From contig DARO01000009.1 in NCBI GenBank assembly GCA_002504405.1, forward strand, positions 62,001-126,000: a stretch of DNA of 64,000 nucleotides. The letters are read 5' to 3'. The DNA is from Methanomassiliicoccaceae archaeon UBA71. Lineage in GTDB: Archaea; Thermoplasmatota; Thermoplasmata; Methanomassiliicoccales; Methanomethylophilaceae. How positions within the stretch are numbered: position 1 is the first letter of the stretch; every line of letters starts with the position of its first letter. Under the pieces are notes generated by a model that searched no databases, was not told the origin of the DNA, and was given only the letters and a program-made list of their open reading frames with translations. Made by a program: the position numbers and the translations under genes. Of this stretch, positions 1-6,482 are shown in pieces.

Positions 1-584
1 GCGTCGAGGTCCACCTCACAGCTGAGTTCCGACACTTTCCTGGGGTCGGCCTCTGTTATCGGCTTCACCGGGACGATGCTGCATCCGTGTCCCGGCCTTA
101 TGGAGATCTCATACGTCCCGATATCCTTGGCCACCGCCTCTATCTCCAGCTTGTCGAGGCCGATGAGCGGCCTCACCACCGGGAAATCCAGCCCGATGTT
201 CTCAGACCTTATGTTCCTGAGGGTCTGGGACGCCACCTGCCCGAGGGAGTCGCCCATGACGATCCCCGAGCATCCGAGTTTCCTCCCCAGCTCCCTTGCG
301 GTTCTCTGCATGACGCGCTTGCACATCACGCACTGATAAGGTCTGGGGCATCCGCGGGCTATGGCCTCCTGGGAGGGCCCGTGGGGAGCGAAATAGAGCG
401 GCATCTCCTGGCCGGTGACCGTCCTGAGGCGGTCTGCGAGGGCGATGGCATCGTCGGAGCTGGCATCCTCCGCGTATGGGCGGTTATCCATGTGCAGGAG
501 GACGATCTCCGCCCCTGCCATGGCCATCTTGTATGCGGCTACGGGCGAGTCTATCCCGCTCGACATCAGGGCTATAAGCCTCAT
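1..584 (-). CDS. ThiI-like PP-loop tRNA sulfurtransferase domain (3' end outside window)
   Basis: At least 194 residues are visible; the C-terminus runs off the left edge. The protein opens directly with an ATP-binding PP-loop, MSSGIDSPVAAY (about residues 7-18), and later shows CVMCKRVMQRTA, GDSLGQVASQTL and PGHGCSIVPVKP, all typical of the C-terminal catalytic domain of ThiI, which adenylates U8 of tRNA for 4-thiouridine formation. The N-terminal ferredoxin-like and THUMP domains of full ThiI are absent because the ATG at 584 is immediately before the PP-loop, so this is a stand-alone catalytic domain. It starts 5 nt after the csl4 stop and is probably co-transcribed with it. tRNA thiolation is inferred from the family; another PP-loop sulfur-transfer role is possible. 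Confidence 0.75.
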   Translation of the reverse strand, partial: MRLIALMSSGIDSPVAAYKMAMAGAEIVLLHMDNRPYAEDASSDDAIALADRLRTVTGQEMPLYFAPHGPSQEAIARGCPRPYQCVMCKRVMQRTARELGRKLGCSGIVMGDSLGQVASQTLRNIRSENIGLDFPVVRPLIGLDKLEIEAVAKDIGTYEISIRPGHGCSIVPVKPITEADPRKVSELSCEVDLD

Positions 585-589
585 GTCAA

Positions 590-1147
590 TCAGATGACGA
601 TGTCGCCGTAGTCATCGGCGAGCTTCCTCGGCATGCTGTACCTGCACTCGGGGCAGTAGAGGCCGGCGCCCTTCCTGACCATCTCGGTTTTGCATTTCGA
701 GCACAGTGCCTTGATGCATCCGAGGTGGTCGTCCTTGGTGGTGAGCTGCAGGGACGGCTTGGTGCCCGTGACCCTCGCTCTGATGTAATCGCCCTTCCTG
801 AGCTCCTTGGAGACGTCGTCGGTGTACTTGGGGGAGATCTTGGAGACGTGGATCGTAGCGTACGTCTCTCCGCCCAGGGACCTGTCGACGCCGTCCTTGG
901 CGATGACGTCGGCCGTGGCCATGGTGTTTCTGATGTCGGCGACTATGGCATAGACTATGTCCCCATCCTTGAGGACGTTCGGCGGGTTGGGGGATACGAC
1001 CCTAACGATGCACTCCTCGTCATCCATCTCCACGATGCCGACCTGGGATGCGTAGACGGTGCCGTCCTCGGAGAACGTCCCCTCTCCGCCCATGTACTCC
1101 TCCTCGATTGCGACCTCGTCACCCGGAAAGACCAATTCTGAACTCAT
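590..1147 (-). CDS. csl4: Exosome subunit Csl4
   Basis: 185 residues, the usual length for archaeal Csl4, the cap protein that recruits substrates and DnaG to the RNA exosome. An N-terminal beta domain (about 1-60, opening FPGDEVAIEEEY) is followed by an S1 RNA-binding domain (about 70-145, KDGDIVYAIV to YIRARVTG) and a C-terminal zinc ribbon with CSKC and CPEC (about 150-172). It lies between a METTL5-like methyltransferase (6 nt upstream) and a ThiI-like enzyme (5 nt downstream), an RNA-processing operon on the minus strand. Confidence 0.93.
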   Translation of the reverse strand: MSSELVFPGDEVAIEEEYMGGEGTFSEDGTVYASQVGIVEMDDEECIVRVVSPNPPNVLKDGDIVYAIVADIRNTMATADVIAKDGVDRSLGGETYATIHVSKISPKYTDDVSKELRKGDYIRARVTGTKPSLQLTTKDDHLGCIKALCSKCKTEMVRKGAGLYCPECRYSMPRKLADDYGDIVI

Positions 1148-1153
1148 AATGAA

Positions 1154-1747
1154 TCACCTTATGTTGACGACCACGACGTCAACGCTCTTCTTCGCCCTCT
1201 TATGGAACGAGAATGTATGCGGGATTTCGTACTTATAGATTTTACGCCAGGTAACGCGACGTCCGCGATCGGCGCAGTACCCCTCCACGAAGTCTGCCGT
1301 CTCCGCCATATGGATGGAGTACACGCACTCGGACATCTCCATGGCCTTGTCCAGGAACGCACGGTCGGCATTGCGGTTCTGGCATCCGAACGGCGGGTTC
1401 ATGAACACCGTGTCTGCACCCTCGTCGATCTTGTCCACAGGGCAGTGCCTGAATTCCACGCAGGCTCCGAACGCCTCCCTGTTGGATTCCGCCACAGCGA
1501 GCGCCCGTTCCGAGATGTCGAAGCCGACGACCATCCCTGCCCCGAGAAGCCATGCGCCTATCGAGAACATGCCCGTCCCGCAGCCCAGGTCGGCGACCTT
1601 CAGCCCCTGGACGTCGCCGTTGGAGTACGCGGTGAACAAGACGTCCGCAGCGATTGTCGCCGGCGTCATGTACTGCTCCAGGGCCGGATCCGGCGATTCG
1701 AACCCCCTCACCGACTGGAGGCTGATCTCAAGGTCCCTCTTCCTCAT
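1154..1747 (-). CDS. METTL5-like N6-adenine RNA methyltransferase
   Basis: A 197-residue class I SAM-dependent methyltransferase. VADLGCGTGMFSIGAWLLGA (about 50-69) is the SAM-binding loop and NPPFG is the N6-adenine catalytic motif. The N-terminal MRKRDLEISLQ...FESPDPALEQYMTP is the family hallmark and fixes the start at 1747 (ATG at 1756 is the alternative). METTL5/Trmt112-type enzymes methylate one adenine of small-subunit rRNA; the target here is inferred. It leads the operon with csl4. An AT-rich TTTAT box near 1772-1778 would give a leaderless mRNA; a second box at 1794-1803 would give a leader of about 25 nt. Confidence 0.88.
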   Translation of the reverse strand: MRKRDLEISLQSVRGFESPDPALEQYMTPATIAADVLFTAYSNGDVQGLKVADLGCGTGMFSIGAWLLGAGMVVGFDISERALAVAESNREAFGACVEFRHCPVDKIDEGADTVFMNPPFGCQNRNADRAFLDKAMEMSECVYSIHMAETADFVEGYCADRGRRVTWRKIYKYEIPHTFSFHKRAKKSVDVVVVNIR

Positions 1748-1771
1748 TCGTACCATGGATGGCGTACCAGG

Positions 1772-1803
1772 GATAAAGGCTGTCAGTGCAAGTTTCTTAT
1801 ACT
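1772..1803 (-). promoter_or_regulatory. TATA-like boxes for the METTL5/csl4 operon
   Basis: Read on the minus strand, AGTATAAGAAA lies at 1803-1793 and CTTTATCCC at about 1779-1771. Either could serve; the nearer one is 26 nt from the 1747 ATG. Confidence 0.45.
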
Positions 1804-1922
1804 TGATGCCGGAAGCCGGCTCAGCGGAGGCGGTGGAACCAACCATCCATCGGAGGTCCGCGCACCATGTGGCACATTTGGCGACCCATGGTTTTTCCAT
1901 GTTCAATCCGTCCGTCCTAAAC

Positions 1923-1932
1923 TGTTATATAT
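1923..1932 (+). promoter_or_regulatory. TATA box for candidate RNA at 1953-2056
   Basis: TGTTATATAT is followed about 26 nt later by a compact set of paired helices rather than by a start codon in good context. It is one of the clearest TATA-like sequences in the region and has no protein-coding gene at the expected distance. Confidence 0.5.
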
Positions 1933-1952
1933 GATGCAAAGCTAACGGATGA

Positions 1953-2056
1953 TTAAGGATGTACCTACTGAGTTCAGATGTCGATAGTAGGTACGTTCAG
2001 CCCTTAAAACTCCTTACCGGGCCCTAGGCATCCGCCGAAGGCCCCGGGATCCTTCT
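1953..2056 (+). ncRNA. Candidate small structured RNA upstream of purH
   Basis: The METTL5-purH gap (about 490 bp) holds a block that folds well. A closing helix pairs AAGGAT (1955-1960) with ATCCTT (2049-2054). Directly stacked on it is a perfect 9-bp hairpin, GTACCTACT (1961-1969) with AGTAGGTAC (1986-1994). A third helix pairs CCGGGCC (2017-2023) with GGCCCCGG (2040-2047, one bulge). The predicted start from the TATA box at 1923-1932 coincides with the 5' strand of the closing helix, and pyrimidine-rich CCTTCTCT follows the 3' strand. I do not recognise the family: no tRNA, 5S, C/D-box or RNase P signature. It could instead be a distant purH leader, but purH has its own box at 2165. Confidence 0.45.
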
Positions 2057-2163
2057 CTATTGCAACGGTTCATCATCCCGCATCTTCCGATTCTGTGACC
2101 TTTGATCGATCGTTCTGCGTTTTCCGTCGTTCGGTCAACGATATCCGTAGACTCCTGAAGCAT

Positions 2164-2172
2164 CTTTATTTA
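2164..2172 (+). promoter_or_regulatory. TATA-like box of purH
   Basis: CTTTATTTA, predicted transcription start about 2195. No ATG, GTG or TTG in the purH frame lies between that point and the first conserved PurH residues, which bears on the start-codon choice. Confidence 0.5.
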
Positions 2173-2235
2173 CAGGTATCCGATTTGATTCACGCATACA
2201 ATGAGTATGCGCACCTCGGGAGAGGGGGTATACCA

Positions 2236-3792
2236 CTGTCGAAGATCAGCAGAGCAATTATCAGCGTCTCGGATAAGACCGGCATAGTAGACTTCGCCAA
2301 GGAGCTGGCAGCCATGGGCGTGGAGATCATCTCCACCGGCGGGACGTACAAACTTCTGAAAGAGAACGGAGTGAATGTCATCGAGGTCTCCGACGTCACC
2401 GGGTTCCCGGAGATGCTGGATGGACGCGTCAAGACCCTGCACCCGATGATACACGCGGGTATCCTTGCCCGCAGGGACGTAAAGGAGCATATGGACGCCA
2501 TCGCCGACAAGGGGATCAAGGCCGTGGACATGGTGGTCGTCAACCTCTACCCGTTCAAGCAGACCGTCCTCAAGGAGGGCGTGTCGTTCGAGGACGTCGT
2601 CGAGAACATCGACATCGGCGGGCCCAGCATGATCCGCGCGGCGGCCAAGAACTACCAGTCCGTAGCCGTTGTCACCGACCCTTCCCAATACTCCGGCATC
2701 ATCGAGGAGATGAAGGCCAACGGCGGGGGGATCTCCCAGGAGCTCCACGGCAAACTCATGGCAGAGGCTTTCGTCGTAACTGCGAACTACGACAACATGA
2801 TCGCATCCCGGATGTACGGTCATTTCTGCGAGGGTTTCCCCGCATCGTTCCCGATCCCCCTGGAGAAGGTGGAGGATCTAAGGTACGGCGAGAACCCTAA
2901 CCAGAAGGCCGCATTCTACAAGGACCCGTTCACACCCGGCGTCTGCGTCTCAAACGCGGAGCACCTGCAGCACGGCAAGCAGCTCTCCTACAACAACATC
3001 CTCGACCTGGACAAGGCCCTGGACATCTGCATGGACTTCGAGAAGCCGACCGCGGTAGTCATGAAGCACACGAACCCATGCGGTCTCGCATCCGCGGACA
3101 ACATCTACGACGCGTTCATGACCGCGTACAACGTGGATCCTCTGTCTGCTTTCGGATGCGTCATCTGCTTGAACAGGAACTGCACGGTCGAGGTCGCCCA
3201 GGAGATCTCACAGCATTTCGTCGAGGCCGTCATATGCCCCGACTACGACGAGGGCGCCGTCGAGATAATGGAGGTCAAGAAGAACATCCGTCTTCTCAGG
3301 ACGAACATGCCCATCGGCCCATCGGAGAGGGTGAGGGAGTACAAGATGAAGAAGGTCCAGGGCGGAATGCTCGTTCAGACCGATGAGGACGTTCCAATCG
3401 ATCCCAAGAACCTCAAGGTGGTCACGAACCGCGCCCCCACCGAGGAGGAGGTGCACTCCCTCCTGTTCGCCTGGAAGCTCGCCAAGCACGTGACATCCAA
3501 CGCCGTCGTCTACGTAAGGGGCGAGAGGGCAGTAGGGATAGGTGCAGGCCAGATGAGCCGCGTGGACTCCGCCAAGATCGCGACCATGAAGGCGAACGAG
3601 CCCACCGAGGGATGCGTCATGGCATCCGATGCATTCTTCCCGTTCAGGGACGGTGTGGACGAGGCCGCCAAGGCCGGTGTGACCGCGATAATCCAGCCGG
3701 GGGGCAGCATCAGGGACCAGGAGGTCATAGATGCGGCCAACGAGCACGGCATGGCCATGGTGTTCACGGGCTGCCGCGTGTTCAGGCATTGA
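2236..3792 (+). CDS. purH: Bifunctional AICAR formyltransferase/IMP cyclohydrolase PurH
   Basis: Catalyses the last two steps of IMP synthesis. The N-terminal cyclohydrolase domain (about 1-140) opens SKISRAIISVSDKTGIVDFA and contains STGGTYKLL and GGPSMIRAAAKN; the C-terminal AICAR transformylase domain contains VMKHTNPCGLAS with the catalytic Lys-His pair. With the start at CTG 2236 the protein is 518 residues, normal for PurH. That start is chosen because homologues begin M-S-K-I, a purine-rich SD-like stretch (GAGAGGGGG, 2220-2228) sits 7 nt upstream, and there is no in-frame ATG/GTG/TTG after the predicted transcription start. A TTG at 2185 lies upstream of that point. Bacterial-type PurH is used by some archaea in place of PurO. 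Confidence 0.9.
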   Translation: MSKISRAIISVSDKTGIVDFAKELAAMGVEIISTGGTYKLLKENGVNVIEVSDVTGFPEMLDGRVKTLHPMIHAGILARRDVKEHMDAIADKGIKAVDMVVVNLYPFKQTVLKEGVSFEDVVENIDIGGPSMIRAAAKNYQSVAVVTDPSQYSGIIEEMKANGGGISQELHGKLMAEAFVVTANYDNMIASRMYGHFCEGFPASFPIPLEKVEDLRYGENPNQKAAFYKDPFTPGVCVSNAEHLQHGKQLSYNNILDLDKALDICMDFEKPTAVVMKHTNPCGLASADNIYDAFMTAYNVDPLSAFGCVICLNRNCTVEVAQEISQHFVEAVICPDYDEGAVEIMEVKKNIRLLRTNMPIGPSERVREYKMKKVQGGMLVQTDEDVPIDPKNLKVVTNRAPTEEEVHSLLFAWKLAKHVTSNAVVYVRGERAVGIGAGQMSRVDSAKIATMKANEPTEGCVMASDAFFPFRDGVDEAAKAGVTAIIQPGGSIRDQEVIDAANEHGMAMVFTGCRVFRH

Positions 3793-3796
3793 AAAC

Positions 3797-3815
3797 GATG
3801 GGGTTTACCCCCATC
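3797..3815 (+). terminator. Hairpin after purH
   Basis: GATGGGG and CCCCATC form a 7-bp stem starting 5 nt after the purH stop, followed by TTATTC. It lies in the short convergent gap and could act in both directions. Confidence 0.55.
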
Positions 3816-3821
3816 TTATTC

Positions 3822-3848
3822 AAAAAAACCATGGCCGGGAATCCGGCC
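3822..3848 (-). terminator. Intrinsic-type terminator of the small zinc-finger gene
   Basis: On the minus strand, GGCCGG-ATTC-CCGGCC (3848-3833) is followed by ATGG and a run of seven T. This stem plus T-tract starts 7 nt after the stop codon of the minus-strand gene. Confidence 0.65.
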
Positions 3849-3855
3849 ACCATTC

Positions 3856-4074
3856 TCAGGCTCTGCCGTTGAGTTCGTCGGCAGCCTTCTCCAGGTCTTC
3901 CGGGAGGATGGGCTTGCCCTCCGCCTTCCTCTTCATGTGACCACCGGGTCCGCCGCGGGCGACCCTCGCCTTCTCCAGGCATTCGGGGTTGTCGCAGACG
4001 AAAGAGGCGTAGACGATATTCTTGCAGGGCCCGCCGCAGAACTCGCAGGTGTAGTCTTCCATGTTGAGTGCCAT
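3856..4074 (-). CDS. Small zinc-finger protein, unknown function
   Basis: 72 residues. Two cysteine pairs near the N-terminus, CEFC (10-13) and CDNPEC (28-33), suggest one treble-clef or ribbon zinc site; the rest is basic then acidic (GHMKRKAEGKP, LEKAADELNG) and has no membrane segment. The ATG at 4074 is about 25 nt from a TATA box, so the message should be leaderless; ATG at 4062 is the alternative. It is monocistronic, with its own promoter and terminator. I do not recognise the family; a nucleic-acid or protein-binding adaptor is a guess from the zinc site only. Confidence 0.75.
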   Translation of the reverse strand: MALNMEDYTCEFCGGPCKNIVYASFVCDNPECLEKARVARGGPGGHMKRKAEGKPILPEDLEKAADELNGRA

Positions 4075-4096
4075 ATCCCGTCAACCGCTTACTGAT

Positions 4097-4107
4097 GATT
4101 TATAGAA
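4097..4107 (-). promoter_or_regulatory. TATA box of the small zinc-finger gene
   Basis: Minus-strand TTCTATAAATC; its centre is 26-27 nt upstream of the ATG at 4074, predicting a leaderless transcript. Confidence 0.65.
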
Positions 4108-4131
4108 GTCGGAAGACGGGCCGAAGGCCCG

Positions 4132-4938
4132 TCAGTTTATGTCCATGGAGAACTTGGCGGAAGGTGCGGAATGCGTGAGGCATCCCATCGACACTATGTC
4201 CGCCTTGCCTATGTAGGCGGCGACCCCTTCCGGAGTGATGTCTCCCGAAGCCTCCACGAGGATGCGGTCGCTCACGGACCTCACGGCATCGCGGATCTCT
4301 CCGGTCGCCTCAGGTCCTACGTTGTCCGCCATGATTATGTCGGCGCCCATCTCGGCCGCGGTGACCGCGTCCGCGACATTGTCCACTTCGACCTCGATCT
4401 TGTAAGCGAAGGAGGCCTTGGACGCCCTCTCCATGGCGTTCCTCACATTGCCGCATGCCCTGATGTGGTTGTCCTTGATCATGACCATGGAATCCAGGCT
4501 TGCCCTGTGGGGGTCGCCTCCGCCGATCGCCACGGCCTTCTTCTCGAAGTCCCCGAATCCGGGCGTGGTCTTCCTGGTGGCGGCGATGATCACCTTCCCC
4601 TCGGCGGCGGCCACGGCTCTGGACGTCATGTCCGCGATACCGCTCATCCTCATCAGGATGTTCAGGGCGGTCCTCTCTGCCGTCAGGAGGCCTCTGAGGG
4701 GTCCGGAAACGGACATCACGCGGGATCCCGCGCTCACGCGGTCCCCGTCCTTGACCAGCAGGCTGGCGTCCCCGCCAACAAGTGCGAAGACCTCCGATGC
4801 CTCCTCGAGCCCTGCGACGACGGTGTCGCGTTCGCATGTGATGTATGCGACACCGTCCGTGTCGGTAACCACGAGGTCTGTGGTCATGTCGCCACGGCCG
4901 ATGTCGGCGTTAAGGAAGCGCGAAACGTCCATACTCAC
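4132..4938 (-). CDS. nadC: Quinolinate phosphoribosyltransferase NadC
   Basis: 268 residues. Converts quinolinate and PRPP to nicotinate mononucleotide in de novo NAD synthesis. Diagnostic strings: AERTALNILMRMSGIA, ATRKTTPGF, EKKAVAIGGGDPHR (PRPP/quinolinate contacts) and MIKDNHI. The ATG overlaps the stop of the beta-CASP RNase gene by 4 nt (ATGA), so the two are co-transcribed and probably translationally coupled. No other NAD-pathway gene is in view. Confidence 0.96.
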   Translation of the reverse strand: MSMDVSRFLNADIGRGDMTTDLVVTDTDGVAYITCERDTVVAGLEEASEVFALVGGDASLLVKDGDRVSAGSRVMSVSGPLRGLLTAERTALNILMRMSGIADMTSRAVAAAEGKVIIAATRKTTPGFGDFEKKAVAIGGGDPHRASLDSMVMIKDNHIRACGNVRNAMERASKASFAYKIEVEVDNVADAVTAAEMGADIIMADNVGPEATGEIRDAVRSVSDRILVEASGDITPEGVAAYIGKADIVSMGCLTHSAPSAKFSMDIN

Positions 4939-6170
4939 ACGTCCAGCTCGAATTCCTCGCCCGTCTGTGGTAGGAGCACGTTGTAATCGCTGAGGTCATC
5001 CAGGAACGCCTCCCTGGCCTCGGAGTGCATGATTATGACGTTGTCCGGGTCGCAGCTCTTGACGAACTCCACGATCTGGTCGTGGTCGGCGTGGGCGGAG
5101 AAGTCGTACTTCTGAAGCTCGCACTCTATCTTCACGATCTCGCCGTCTATGCACACGCAGCCCTGCTCCATGAGCATCCTCCCGTTGGTGTCCTCGGCCT
5201 GGTAGCCCACGAGGAGGATCGCGCTCTTGGGATCGTTCTTCAGCTGGTTGAGGTATCTGAGGACAGGTCCGCCGTCCAGCATGCCGCCCGTGGTGACTAT
5301 TATCTGCCCCTTCATGGCGGCATCCCTGTTGGCGGGCCTCCTGACCTCGTGGAACCTCTTCTTGGCGTTCCTCAACTGCCTGGCATCCCTTAGGTACTCG
5401 GGATAGTCCAGGAACAGGCGTGTAACTGCCCTGCCCATTCCATCGACCCACATCTCGTAGCCGAGGTCCTTCAGGAGCAGCATGATCTCCTGGGTCCTTC
5501 CGACGGCGAAGCAGGGGATGAGCACCGTCCCTTCGCGGTCGATGACCTCGTCGATCTTGGCGATGAAGTCGTCCTCGGTCTGGCGCCTGTCGGGATGGTT
5601 GCGGTCCCCGTATGTGCCCTCGACGAACAGGTTGGTGCAGTCCTTGGGCTTCGCGCCTCCGACAAGCCTCTGGGCGGCGGTGTGTATGTCGCCGGAGTAG
5701 ATCGTGTTGACATCGCGGCTGAACTCGAACATGGCGGCGCCGGGGATGTGGCCCGCATCCAGCATGCTGACGTCCACATGGTTGATCGTGATGTCGTCAC
5801 CGTACGTCATCGGGACGACGCTCTGCATCGTCTTCTCGATGTCATCCATGGAATAGGGCTGGACATAGTCCTCGGCCTTCGCGATCTTGAGCGTGTCCTT
5901 CATCATCAGCTCTGATATTTCGGCTGTGAGAGGGGTGGTAAAGAGGTCGCACCTGTCCCTCCCGACGACCTGGGGCACCATTCCGCAATGGTCCAGGTGG
6001 GAGTGGGTGAGGAACATGTAGTCGATCTTGGGAGCGGGAAGGGGGAACTCCGGCGGTTTGCTGGGGCTCAGTCCATACTCCACCAGGACGGTCATGCCGT
6101 CTCCCTCCATGGTCATTCCCATGCGGCCGACCATGTCAGCGCCGCCGAGGAATTTGAATCTCATTTTCAT
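4935..6170 (-). CDS. Beta-CASP metallo-beta-lactamase ribonuclease (aCPSF2-like)
   Basis: 411 residues. Metallo-beta-lactamase motifs THSHLDHCG (zinc), GTYGDR and SAHADHDQ with the beta-CASP insert (IPCFAVGRTQE, TTGGMLDGGPV) identify an archaeal RNase of the aCPSF2/RNase J-like group. The KH domains of aCPSF1 are absent. Such enzymes act as 5'-3' exo- or endoribonucleases. The start is taken at 6170 because AAAGGAG lies 9 nt upstream; ATG 6179 would sit on top of that SD. A TATA box near 6267-6277 predicts a leader of about 75 nt containing a strong hairpin (6213-6232), unusual in a window where many first genes look leaderless. Confidence 0.92.
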   Translation of the reverse strand: MKMRFKFLGGADMVGRMGMTMEGDGMTVLVEYGLSPSKPPEFPLPAPKIDYMFLTHSHLDHCGMVPQVVGRDRCDLFTTPLTAEISELMMKDTLKIAKAEDYVQPYSMDDIEKTMQSVVPMTYGDDITINHVDVSMLDAGHIPGAAMFEFSRDVNTIYSGDIHTAAQRLVGGAKPKDCTNLFVEGTYGDRNHPDRRQTEDDFIAKIDEVIDREGTVLIPCFAVGRTQEIMLLLKDLGYEMWVDGMGRAVTRLFLDYPEYLRDARQLRNAKKRFHEVRRPANRDAAMKGQIIVTTGGMLDGGPVLRYLNQLKNDPKSAILLVGYQAEDTNGRMLMEQGCVCIDGEIVKIECELQKYDFSAHADHDQIVEFVKSCDPDNVIIMHSEAREAFLDDLSDYNVLLPQTGEEFELDV

Positions 6171-6212
6171 TCGTCTCATCTCCTTTTCGTAATGCCTCCG
6201 GAGAGGGCTTGT

Positions 6213-6232
6213 GAAAGGGGGCGTTCCCCCTT
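6213..6232 (-). promoter_or_regulatory. Hairpin in the predicted 5' leader of the beta-CASP RNase
   Basis: AAAGGGGG and CCCCCTTT form an 8-bp stem with a 4-nt loop (CGTT) about 45 nt upstream of the RNase start codon, inside the leader predicted from the box at 6267-6277. It could regulate the gene or act as a transcription stop between divergent units. Confidence 0.45.
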
Positions 6233-6266
6233 TGACCGTGATTGATGATACAGGACCGCGCGTCCC

Positions 6267-6277
6267 GTATTATAAGG
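6267..6277 (-). promoter_or_regulatory. TATA box of the beta-CASP RNase/nadC operon
   Basis: Minus-strand CCTTATAATAC, predicting a transcription start near 6246. Confidence 0.5.
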
Positions 6278-6299
6278 ATAGGGAAAAGTCAAAGGAACC

Positions 6300-6310
6300 T
6301 AATATATTAA
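6300..6310 (+). promoter_or_regulatory. TATA-like box of candidate small RNA/leader
   Basis: TAATATATTAA, predicted start about 6331. A second box nearer the membrane-protein gene (6453-6461) makes this one look extra. Confidence 0.4.
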
Positions 6311-6330
6311 CATTGGGGGAACAGGACATG

Positions 6331-6440
6331 TCCTTCACGTGCCTTCTCAAATGCGAGGAGAGATACAGCCGGACGTCTGGCTATTCGATGACAGCCCTTC
6401 TCTCGCCATTTCAAAGAGCCAGACGTTCGATTTCGATGTG
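6331..6440 (+). ncRNA. Possible small RNA or leader with a 10-bp inverted repeat
   Basis: ACGTCTGGCT (6373-6382) and AGCCAGACGT (6417-6426) are perfect inverted repeats separated by 34 nt. CTTCTC/GAGGAG offers a second small helix upstream. A TATA-like box is at the right distance. The gap between the divergent genes (6171-6482) otherwise holds only promoter elements. The boundaries are uncertain and the repeats could instead be a DNA-level operator. Confidence 0.25.
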
Positions 6441-6452
6441 GATGTGCCAAGT

Positions 6453-6461
6453 GTTATATTC
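6453..6461 (+). promoter_or_regulatory. TATA box of the Vsr-like membrane protein gene
   Basis: GTTATATTC centred 26 nt before the ATG at 6483, predicting a leaderless mRNA and supporting that start over upstream in-frame codons. Confidence 0.6.
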
Positions 6462-6482
6462 CTAATAGGCGTACACTGGGTC

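Noticed and set aside
87..611. 174-codon plus-strand frame opposite the ThiI-like gene
   Set aside because: The minus strand has an unmistakable PP-loop enzyme.
1815..1870. Possible tRNA in the METTL5-purH gap
   Set aside because: GCCGG and GGCTCAGC strings look tRNA-like, but no T-loop GTTCRA or matching acceptor stem is present.
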